Below, one piece after another: positions 12,540 to 25,188 of a DNA stretch of 64,000 nucleotides. The position numbers and the translations under genes are program-made. Positions within the stretch are counted from its first letter, which is position 1, and each line of letters opens with the position of its first letter. Where the stretch lies: positions 10,486,926 through 10,550,925 of the forward strand of contig JAKOON010000007.1 in assembly GCA_022577435.1 (NCBI GenBank), read 5' to 3'. Origin of the DNA: Embiotoca jacksoni. Taxonomy: Eukaryota; Chordata; Actinopteri; Embiotocidae. Below the pieces are notes generated by a model. It ran no database searches. It worked only from the letters and a program-made list of their open reading frames with translations, and was not told the origin of the DNA.

Positions 12540-12965
12540 GACAGCTACTACAAAGGTGAGGCTGCTGAAAAAAGTTACAGTTCATTTAAAACAACCTGAA
12601 AGTGACACAACGTGACAAGAATGAGCCAAGCAACTAGGCACAAGATGGTCATCTTGCAGAAGCTTTGTGTCAGACGGGTGTTTGCAGATGTGCTTTCTGA
12701 GCTTTTCTGCCAAATCCCACAAAAACAGGCAAGGTTTAGGACCAGAAGTGGTCGGCCACGGAAACTTAACGTGCAGCGGACATCAAGACATCAAGCTGTA
12801 AGATCAGAGGACATCCAGCAGTGGCATTAACTCAGAACTGGCAGAATCCAATGTGTAGCAAGACATCCTCTTCAGCACACAGAGCATCAGGTCGTCCTGA
12901 AGTCACAACAACTTACGACGCAGGACATCACTCGTGTACAGAAAAACTCCCAAAAGCTTTCACCT
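12540..12965 (+). pseudogene. Tc1-like transposase N-terminal fragment (degenerate)
   Basis: The 72-codon frame at 12612-12830 starts MTRMSQATRHKMVILQ and carries RTRSGRPRKLNVQR at about residues 44-57. In Tc1/mariner transposases a paired-like helix-turn-helix is followed by just such a GRPR AT-hook-like linker. The frame then hits a stop, and the following 130 bp are not readable in one frame. No DDE residue is present here. A separate C-terminal fragment of a Tc1 transposase on the same strand starts about 1.6 kb downstream (14560), beyond a different insertion-like block, so the two could be halves of one split copy. That link is inference; they could also be different families. Confidence 0.5.
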
Positions 12966-13439
12966 CATAAAACTCACCAGGCCGAATAAACATTTTCTCC
13001 CCTTTCAAGTTTGGGTTTGACTCTCTCTCATGGTGTGAACCAGCTGACCTCTGACCCTTCCATCAGCCCCACAAGGTGAAACTATCCAGACAACTGCTGC
13101 CCTATAGTTGAACATTGTTACAACTCCACAATGACAAACTCACTGTTCCAGCTGAAACTATAATGCACATATAATGTTTTAGTCTGTGTTTGTTTCTCAT
13201 GCAAATTAACAACACTTGTTCATATCATTGATGTTCATAAGCCATGCTTATATAGTTAACCTGCATACTCTCTGCCTGTCTTCAGTTACTCATATTGGCT
13301 AACAATAAAGACTTGTATTAAGTATTTGTGTAACTGATATCAACAAGTGTTTAACTTTAGTCATGGTGGATGAATAATTAACTTTTATTCTTAGCCATAT
13401 CAAAAATAATAATCAGCCCTTTTCTTAAAGGAAGCGTTC

Positions 13440-14290
13440 TCCCTGTTTTCAGAGTCAGACTCAGTGAGTGGTCATCAGACACTTGACCCCGCCTCCAGCC
13501 TGGCCGTTAGTAAAAACTGTAAACCTCAGACTGAAGCGGGCTTTTTCTCTTCTTCGGATTAACCTTAATATTTATCATTAGTCGCTCTCTGTTTAAATTA
13601 ATCTCACACTTTCCGATCGTTTTAGAGTTATCACGCTCAATACTTTTTATTAAAGTAAACTTTAAGCCAAGTGAAGAACGCGTACTTTTAATTAAGTTTA
13701 ATTGAGTTTTTTAGTTAATTATCGCCTTCAACCGCCTACACCATTGTTTTATTTTCTCTCTCTGCTCCGCTTATATGAAGTGTTTTTGGTAGTCTAGTCA
13801 GGATAAATCCAGTCATCTCTCAACCCGGACAAAGCTCAGAAGATCCTTTTTGCCGAAGCTGACAGCTGTTGCATCACTGCACCCTGGTAGTCGATCCTGA
13901 ACAAGACCCAACAGTAGTAGCAGAAGAAGCCTGGATGGGACGCCAGCTGCGGGGATCAACACCCACAGCACGACTCCAAACTCCAGGCCCTCGACATCTG
14001 CACGGAGCTCCGCAGGAAAGAGTCGTGTCTGGACAACTGGGGACCCCCCCTCCAAAAAGCAGAATCTATCTGAGTACTTTGATCCATCGGGTTGATGTGT
14101 CATAGCTTATTTATCCAATTCTAAATTACTTAATATCTCATTTACAGCAGGAACTAGCTCCGTTTTAAAAACCTAACTATTATTCTTCCCACCATCACTC
14201 CGCTATAGCTCAGAAATCCTGTTCATGACATCCATGATCCATACACCACAATATACATTCATATAGTTTATTCTTGGTGTAAATATTGTT
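13440..14290 (+). mobile_element. Probable non-LTR retroelement 5' region or other insertion
   Basis: This is a compositionally distinct block. It has an AT-rich part with GAGTTATCACGCTCAATAC, then a GC-rich part at 13800-14100 that is open on both strands (96 codons minus, 78 plus) without any recognisable domain. The order of short motifs, ending in TCTGAGTACTTTGATCCATC and a TTTAATATCTC-like block, recalls fish LINE 5' untranslated regions, but no reverse transcriptase is present. It lies between two Tc1 fragments. Confidence 0.3.
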
Positions 14291-14559
14291 CAGTATATAT
14301 CCTTATAGACAAGCACTTGTTTTTGTGTATTTCCTGGAAGATATTGGAATAAATCCCTGAATGCAGAAGTCACAGACTATGTTGACTGATCGCTTGTATA
14401 TAGGCCTATACAGCCTATTCAAATGAAATCTGGATGCTTTCTGCTAGACCAAACATAAATCTAATCTGCTACAAATGGGACACTGGTGGACTATAGTTCA
14501 GAGATATCTGGTCAGTAGTGACCAGCAGCCTAAAAGCTATCCCTCCGATTTGGAAACAA

Positions 14560-14915
14560 AGCCAAACAACTCACTTACGCAAACACTAAAACTGGTGTGC
14601 AGATAAATGGCAGCAGCTGCGCACGACTGATGAGCTCAAATTTTAAATGTCTGGCTCTAACAGAAGATAATTTGATTCTGATTGTATTGTGTGATTATTC
14701 TCCGTCAAACAATACCGTCACCAACCCCAAACATACAGCAAAAGTCATACAGAACGATCTTCAGCGAGAAGAACAAGGAGTCCCCAAAGAGCCCTGAGCA
14801 CAACATGGCAGTCTCTGATCACTTGAAGAGACACAAGCAACTAAGACAGCCTGAACCCACAGAACAACTGTGGGGAGTTTCTTGGAAGAGTCAAGTGCCT
14901 GAAAGACTGGAAGAA
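14560..14915 (+). pseudogene. Tc1-like transposase catalytic-domain fossil
   Basis: Tc1/mariner transposase fragments survive in different frames. At about 14608-14660 the reading is WQQLRTTDELKF, matching the Tc1 signature W..(L/V)..TDE.KF that holds the first catalytic Asp (GAT at 14629-14631); stops follow at once. At 14716-14800 comes NPKHTAKVIQNDLQREEQGV, corresponding to the DNDPKHTA motif with the Asp residues replaced. At 14803-14900 a third frame gives HLKRHKQLRQPEPTEQLWGV, the usual region beyond the third catalytic residue. Frameshifts, stops and an internal deletion between the first two blocks show an old dead copy. No terminal inverted repeat was identified. Confidence 0.75.
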
Positions 14916-15351
14916 GTTATCCTTTTATTGGGGTTTGTGTGCTGGACTATTTCTTGGTCAGGCAGAGTCACTTCCAAGAGCCCAGTTGTCACTCTAACAT
15001 GGTCGGGCAATAGCATCAGTCCAAGTCTCAGCAAGACTGCTACGGGCAAATTTCCCCAAATGTTGGACACACTAGTGCAGTACAAATGCAGTGTAACTAT
15101 ATTGGTTTATTAAGTAAATACACGGTTAATTAAGGTAATACATATTAACGCACACATAATGTCTTGATAAAACAGCTTCTTCCAAAGTAAATGCAACAGG
15201 AATGACACAATGGAAACCATCATCCCACCGGCTCTGAAACAATGTTTCTGACCAGAGAGTAAAAAAAAAAATCACCAGTGACATTCATCCTGCAAGCAAA
15301 ACAGCTACTAGACTTTACCTTCCTTATCAGTATACTGCACTGTCTGCCTTT

Positions 15352-17600
<2,249 letters not shown>

Positions 17601-17614
17601 ATATGAACCATTCA

Positions 17615-17803
17615 TCAATCTGCCAGGTAGTAGCTTCTCTGCGCCCACTGCTGTCCATCAATCAAACCACAGTCCAGCTGTCCGATAGAAGACACAGTGA
17701 CAGCGATGACCCGGCCCACCTGGTCGACGAGGTGACCTTTGAGTCGTCGTGACAGGGTGATGGATATCCTGTGCCGCAGGAAGTGAAACATGTTCCCTCC
17801 AGA
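17615..17803 (-). CDS. Candidate terminal exon, protein unknown
   Basis: Reading from 17803 down, 62 codons are open to a TGA at 17615-17617. Upstream is a reasonable acceptor (TCAGCTCACCTGCAG). Third-position GC is 40 of 62 codons (65%), far above the surrounding DNA. The peptide begins SGGNMFHFLRHRISITLSRR, continues through GHLVDQVGRVIAV and SSIGQLDCGLIDGQQW, and ends QRSYYLAD. I recognise no domain. An internal CAG/gtgggc at about codon 28 could be a donor instead of reading to the stop. The opposite strand is also open and GC3-rich over part of the block, so the strand is not certain. It may be a host exon, an exon remnant or a GC-rich repeat. Confidence 0.35.
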   Translation of the reverse strand, partial: SGGNMFHFLRHRISITLSRRLKGHLVDQVGRVIAVTVSSIGQLDCGLIDGQQWAQRSYYLAD

Positions 17804-18056
17804 CTGCAGGTGAGCTGACAGAATTACATCTCTGATAAATACCACACAAAGCTTTTCATGTCAGTACAGACGAAACATTTACAAAGATATATAATCAAAT
17901 TGTTGACATTTGATCCTCTTTGAAACAGGGCCTACAGATAAAGGTGATATACTTGAACACAATTACAAGTAACATTTTCTTTCATATTCATTTATTCTGC
18001 AAAGATTGCAATAGATGTCATATTTATTTGTGGATAAAGTAACTACACCCTTTGCC

Positions 18057-18410
18057 TCAGAAGGTATTTAAGAACGTTTTGCACCATTCAGCAGAAATAG
18101 TTTTTTGTGGCCATTTTTCAAAACTGTCCACCAATCTTTGTATCAACTTTATGAAATGTTTGACCACTCTTCCATGCAAAATTCCTTCAGTGGCAAGATT
18201 TTTGAGAATTTTCTTGCACGTAGTGATTGTTTCAAATCCCCACAAAATTATAATTGGTTTCAAATCTGGGCATTGAAGAGGCAATTCCATTATCCTCCGG
18301 TTCTTCTTTTTGAGCCATTCCTTGGTGGATTTGCTCGTGTGATTAGGATCATTATCCTGTTGAACAGTCCACTCTTGGGTCAACTTTAAATTGAGGACAA
18401 ATGTCCTCAC
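18057..18410 (-). pseudogene. Tc1-like transposase C-terminal remnant
   Basis: The open frame of 117 codons contains EWTVQQDNDPNHTSKSTKEW (about residues 13-32), the Tc1 block with the second catalytic Asp, followed by ELPLQCPDLKPIIILWG. In DD34E transposases this last block normally reads PDLNPIENLW. Counting 35 residues from the catalytic Asp lands on Ile, so the third catalytic residue (Glu) is lost and the protein would be inactive even if complete. The DNA-binding half and first catalytic Asp are missing. The frame ends in a stop at 18057. Confidence 0.85.
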
Positions 18411-18425
18411 TAAGCAATATTACAC

Positions 18426-18508
18426 GGGAGGGTGTGCTTTAACGTGATTATTGGCACTTCAGTGATGCTTACGGACGTGCCAATAATAACGTTCAAACAC
18501 ACCCTCTT
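18426..18508. repeat. Imperfect inverted repeat (hairpin), ~32-bp arms
   Basis: The left arm is 18426-18457 and the right arm 18477-18508. The arms are reverse complements with about five mismatches, with GATTATTGGCAC against GTGCCAATAATA at the core and a loop of about 19 bases. Pairing weakly continues outward. It lies inside the broken Tc1 element. This structure suggests a short foldback or MITE-type element. I recall that palindromic short elements exist in teleosts but make no name assignment. Confidence 0.8.
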
Positions 18509-19200
18509 GGGTATTATACAAGTTACTATCTAAATAAAATCAACTTTTTTATTAGCGTGAGCTCCGTTTCCGTGGCAATACGTGGGGTGTGACTAACAAC
18601 TGGAAAACAATTAGTTGCATCAGTAAAAGCGAATGTAATGTTTGCAATGTTTACCCCTTCAGGAAGTAGTCCGACCCTTAGTAATGATGTAGCAGAGACG
18701 AGATCAAGTCCGTTTTATTGCTTTCTAAAGATTGCTTCTCAAACTGAATAAATACAGCACATAGAAACACTAAACTGCTTAGCTCGCTCAATCTCGTCGT
18801 AAGTAAGATATCGCTGAAAACAGATATTGATTGAGCCATGCATTTTTACGATTTCATCACCATGTCATGTGTTAAACATATCCGGTCATGCTAGCCGCCG
18901 CTAGGAGTGCACGACTATCTGTAGTGTTACGGTATGGGTGCTCGGAGCGACAAAAAAATCTTTTGCCAAATGGGTCACAATTAGTAGGCCTATAACAAGT
19001 AAAAAACAGCATTATATTGCATATGATATGAAATTCAATTACAATTATATATTCCCATTGAGAAGGCGGAGTGATATTTCTAGTGATGAGGATGTTCTTA
19101 TCATTGCCACCTAATCTGGAACCCCAGATTCAAATTTTTATGGAAATAAATGTAGGGGTGTGCTTACTTTTCCAATGTGGCTGATTTGATTTTCGTTCAC

Positions 19201-20150
19201 TTAAATTATGTGTGTCATTTGTTTGAGTATATCACCTTAATTAATTGCCACTGTTATAGAGCATTTGCTTGTTCAATTATGGTTTTTTTAATGTTTTTTT
19301 TTTTAATGTTTTTTTTTTTTTAAACAATTTCCATATTCCATATTCATTCATTTATTTATTTGTTCGCATGACTGTACAGGTAGGGTTATATAGTCGAAGC
19401 ATACAATATTTACAGTGAGAATACATTCTTCCATTTAAGTCCAATCAGAGAATGAACAATAAACTCAATAATAAGAAGAGTAAGCAACACAAAACAGTTG
19501 CAAATTGCCACTTCTCTCAAAGAATTTTTTTTACATGTTTTCATTATTGAGCAGGATTTCAACTTAGTAGAAATCCTAGGGAGCGGATCCCTGTTCTCTA
19601 CAGAGGTCTTCTCTGGAACTAAGCGTGATCCCACACAGCTACAGATGTACACTGAGACAGTTAATGCACCAGAAAATCTTTTTTTTGAACAAAAGGTCAG
19701 AAGACAAACATTTGGTAGTGAGGAAAAAGCTATTCGGCTTTCAAGGCTTTTACTTATCAAAAGATAAAAACACTGAAGCGTGAGGCTGCCTTCAACATTT
19801 TTAGTTCCTTTCAAATTCCACAACAGGGAACAATCTCAATTAAAGTTACTCAACTGGAAGGGCATGATTTGTGAAGTAGACTTACTTTGTTTAAAAAGGT
19901 TACCGTTTAATTAACTAATGCTCAAGTTCCTTTAAAAGTATTTATGATTGTGCACGTTTTTAGGTTTTTTTTGTATTTGCTTGTGTTTTGGCTATTTGCA
20001 TGTGTTTTTTTCAAGTCACAATGCATTGAGCTCTCAGGGCCACCGTAACATAGACAAAGAAAGCATATCTATTATCTCTTTAAATATTGTATCTTGTTTG
20101 GGTCGCTCTAATCACCAATGACAACTACAGCCATTTACCACTGAAACACA
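19201..20150. other. No recognised feature
   Basis: T runs at 19282-19322. Overlapping frames at 19410-19823 (minus) and 19498-19767 (plus) lack motifs and splice context. Confidence 0.4.
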
Positions 20151-20158
20151 GACACACA

Positions 20159-20251
<93 letters not shown>
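20151..20251. repeat. (CA)n microsatellite
   Basis: A CACAGA lead-in followed by about 45 CA units. Confidence 0.98.
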
Positions 20252-20255
<4 letters not shown>

Positions 20256-20339
20256 ACTGCAGTGTCAGGTATCTGCAGCTTCCACCCTGTTTGGCAAGAG
20301 ACATGTTTTCCAGCCTCATCAATTATTTTCTACCCTGAA

Positions 20340-21612
<1,273 letters not shown>

Positions 21613-21769
21613 ATTTTGCTGAGTGTTAGCATTAAAACAGGAAGGTGTGCCATCTTTTTCATGAGTTTATCTACAGATTCTGACTGCCTGAATCTAGAAG
21701 CAAGAATCCTAAAGCTAAAATTTCCACCTGACAGATGCCAATCAGTAAAGTTGCTGCAAAGAAGCTACA

Positions 21770-22385
21770 AATTCTAAAACGTGGATGCTTCACACACATC
21801 TTCAACCCGGCAGCATAGATGATCTATACAATCACAACAGCTTCAAGATGGACACCTAAGATTAGTGTCACCAATTCGGTATTCAACCAAATGAGAAGTG
21901 TGGTCACAATCTCTCCTTCTGTTTCTAAGTCATAGCGTCATGTTCACAAGAACATGGTGTCACAGTGACTCTGACCTTTGACCCCTGACAAGCAATGTCT
22001 TATCAGATCATCCCTGAGTTCAAAGTGAACATTTGTGCAGAATTTGAAGGAATTACCTTAAAATGTTCCTGGCATATCGCGTTCACAGGAATAAGACCTT
22101 GACCTCTGACCTTTGACCACCGAAATCATAATTGAGTCCAAGTGAACGTATGTTTGTTTGTTTGTTGTGCTAAGGTTTGGGTTATGGCCACAAATGTGTT
22201 GAAATGTTTTTTGTGAGGTCACAATGACCTTTGACCACCAAAATCTAATCACGTCATTCTCGAGTCAAAGTAAATGTTTCAGACAAATTTGAAGATCTTC
22301 CAAGACGTTTCTGAGATATCCTATTGACAAAAGTGGGACAGACAACCCCAAAACATGACGACAGATCGGTGCAGCAGGGGGTGTG
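21770..22385. repeat. Fish dispersed repeat with TGACCT half-sites (copy 2)
   Basis: Homologous in block order to 4055-4465, starting near GTGGATGCTTCACACACATC and passing GATCTATACAATCA. It is longer and includes internally iterated units. DR1-type pairs of TGACCT/TGACCN occur at 21972-21984, 22100-22112, 22107-22119 and 22225-22237. It ends near GACAACCCCAAAACATGACG. Non-coding; dispersed copies are known in many teleosts. Confidence 0.8.
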
Positions 22386-22805
22386 CTGTTAAAGATGCGT
22401 CTGTGCAGTCCAATTTTTGTGTCAAAGGTGCGCCTGGCTTCCTTAACAATGCTGATATCAGTTTCCTTTTTTTTTTTAAAACAAGAAAAAAAGCAGGTAA
22501 GCAGCTGAATTCGTCTTTTTATAGTCTGAAAGTACGCCTATTTGAGTGTTGATAAAGTGTGCTTTGATGCTACAGTAGCTCAAGTCTGTAGTGGCAGCGC
22601 TGCGTATAAATTTACACTTAGCAATACTAAAGCCAAGGTAAGTGCACGTAGACACACATGCACTTACAAACGCGCACAGACACGCAGATTAAATCAAGGT
22701 TTTAATCAAGGTCTGAGGTTAGGTAATTTTCCATTTTTCTAATTACTTATGCATGACTATAACATTTTTCTCCCCAGGAGCCTTGGGGTGGTTAACCGAC
22801 TTTGC

Positions 22806-22809
<4 letters not shown>
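22386..22809. other. Unassigned stretch with one splice-like site
   Basis: A strong donor-like GCCAAG/gtaagt at 22637 follows an open block after a TGATGCTACAG acceptor-like site (22568-22636). The block has repeat-like wording (GCGCCTGGCTTCC) and I do not call an exon. Confidence 0.25.

Positions 22810-22871
<62 letters not shown>
22810..22871. repeat. (TG)n microsatellite
   Basis: About 30 TG units. Confidence 0.98.
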
Positions 22872-22872
<1 letters not shown>

Positions 22873-23090
22873 GTATTTGTGTGTCTTGAGATAAGAGGCT
22901 CTTCCACTGGTCTGCTCAAAAAGGTATTACAGCACAGAAACACGCATGCACACTCCTGTTCCTTCCCTCTCTCTGAGATGAGGAGAGGAGAGATGAGACA
23001 AAGGGACAAGAGTAAAGAGTTAACAAAGAACAATAGGAGCCATGGTGTCTTTACTGGCCAGTAAAAACTGAAGATCCCTACGAGAGGGAG

Positions 23091-23093
23091 GAG

Positions 23094-23132
<39 letters not shown>
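23091..23132. repeat. (TG)n microsatellite
   Basis: About 19 TG units. Confidence 0.98.
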
Positions 23133-23135
<3 letters not shown>

Positions 23136-23454
23136 TCTGGCAGGGTGGTCGTGTCGTTCAGAAGGACAATGCTGAGCTCTAAAGAAAAAGCTCAGATAAG
23201 ACAAAACCTGGGAGATCTGAGAGTCACCCGGAGTCAAAAGTTTATAAAGTCGATTATAAACGGTGAGATTCAGCCACGCGAGACATTTACCCAAACAGCA
23301 GGAAATTGCAATTACAGTCATACTGCGCAAAATCTTGTTTATTTTCATAAATGTTGCAATATTGCACTATGATTTAAAAGTGGGGAAATCAGAGATATTT
23401 CTATCAGCACATGCAGCCACACAGAGAGAAGGAAGGGACAAGCTTTAGAGAACA

Positions 23455-23740
23455 ACATCAAACCACAATAAAGAGTTTTTCCACCTCTCAAGGATCAAAT
23501 CAGCTTTACTTGCTCAGCAACAACAGACTCCCTGCTCACCGTTTCCACAGAGGAGATGAGCAGGGATTTCAGTACGTCAGCAAATTCTGGATGCAAATGT
23601 CCTGCAGTCAGTCAAGCAACTAAAACTGAAAATAGACTGGTTTTCAACAACAGGATAACGATCCAAAGCAGACATCAAAACCCAAAATGCACTACATTAA
23701 GAGACACTGCTTCTCCCCTGCCTGAAAGCTGTACTTGACT
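23455..23740 (+). pseudogene. Tc1/mariner transposase fossil
   Basis: From about 23639 one frame reads GFQQQDNDPKQTSKPKMHYI and then stops. QQDNDPK is the signature around the second catalytic Asp of Tc1-family transposases. Upstream bases also resemble the preceding coding part but contain stops and shifts in every frame. The third catalytic Glu region is not recognisable, and there are no terminal repeats. A short old fragment. Confidence 0.65.
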
Positions 23741-23813
23741 TGAGCCTAAAGTTTTTACTAACTATTCTGATGCATTAACATCTTAACAGAGAGCTAAAGA
23801 CTTGAGGTGTGCC

Positions 23814-23834
23814 AATAATAATAATAATAATAAC

Positions 23835-23870
<36 letters not shown>
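23814..23870. repeat. (AAT)n microsatellite
   Basis: About 18 units with one AAC interruption. Confidence 0.98.
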
Positions 23871-23871
<1 letters not shown>

Positions 23872-25110
23872 TGCTTAAGGCATTGTCAACATGTGACAAA
23901 TTGAAGAAAAAAATGATAAATTACAAGCTCCTCAATTTAAACCAGACTGAGAGCAGCTCTGCTCTTACTGTATGTCTATAAGTTTATTGGGATTCATCTT
24001 GTGTGAAGCCTCAGCATGCACCAAGAGACAAGACATGGCAGAAAGAGCATGATCTGGACCAAAAAAAAGGGCGCAGAAGAGAAGAGGAAATTGGACAAAA
24101 GTTAAGAGAGACCAAGATATAATGAGGAGATGGAGATAAAGTCTGAGAGTCAAGTTTTCTCAGTTTGCGCCCCTCATGTATTAGCACACGTTTGGGTCAC
24201 GGGGCTAACCATTCTTCAACCGGCTATGTTTAAATCCAGAAGGTAATTTAAAAACACTGACTGCTGTTCTGAAGGTCTTTCCAGAGTCCTCAAAGACTCT
24301 TCTAACTATCTGGATGAACATATATTCCTTCATCTGAAGGATAAAAGGGATCTGAACTTCCCAGGCCATTCCTCAGTTTCAGCATGAAGACAACGTTGGC
24401 AGACTGCCGGCTACCTGGAGAGAAAACTACTGCAACCTGGGAAACGGGTTGCTTACTTCATTATTTTCTACCACTGTTAGACACAAAAACAATGCACATA
24501 TCTGTCATTCTGGTATCTCTGTTCTTTGTATGTAACACAATCATTAGCCATCAGGTGCTGGACCACAGACGTGACTCAACACACTGAACAGAAATTGAAT
24601 ATCATAAACTTCACCTGGGTGGTATGTCAGAGCTGTTGCATTAAACGACATTATATCCTAAGCTGAAGGTGCTCATTAGTCCCGCGTCTACCTGCAGTCA
24701 ACGCCTCTATGAAGCTGTTTCAGCACCGTGGGCAGAGATTATCTGTCAGTTGCCTTAAGACCTGGCTACATGCATAATTCATCTCAATACTGTTTCAACA
24801 TGGGCAGGAAAGCGGAGGAATATTTTAAAGGTTTTTTCACACCAAATAGAATTTGGTTAAAGTTTTAGAGAGGAACATCTTTTGGCAACATGTACTGTCT
24901 ATAATTGGATATTTAAAGGGGCTGTGTATTACTGGTGTTCCTGTAGCTGGAAGGAGATTCAAGTTGTGGAAGAAGGAAATAGATGGCCAAGGCATCATAT
25001 CCTGTGAATGAAAGTAATAGTAACATATCATTTCTTTATGAACAGTATGCTGTAAAGTTCAAAATAACTAACTTTTACCAGCTAAATTACATACATTTAA
25101 TGCTGCTTAC
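23871..25110. other. No recognised feature
   Basis: Short frames only; nothing with motif or splice support. Confidence 0.4.
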
Positions 25111-25115
25111 ATGTA

Positions 25116-25117
<2 letters not shown>

Positions 25118-25186
<69 letters not shown>
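25118..25186. repeat. (AAT)23 microsatellite
   Basis: Uninterrupted trinucleotide; the poly-Asn frame over it is an artefact. Confidence 0.99.

Positions 25187-25188
<2 letters not shown>

Larger units (their letters stand above)
18018..19200 (-). mobile_element. Broken Tc1-like element with foreign middle
   Basis: Terminal-repeat-like blocks face each other. GATAAAGTAACTACACCC at about 18033-18050 corresponds to the reverse complement of GGGTGTGCTTACTTTTCC at 19156-19173. Inside the left end is a minus-strand transposase C-terminus (18057-18410). Inside the right end (about 18980-19150) lies AT-rich sequence of the kind that precedes the transposase gene. The roughly 560 bp between, where about 220 N-terminal codons should lie, is unrelated and includes an inverted repeat. 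I infer that another element replaced or interrupted the N-terminal half. Confidence 0.6.
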
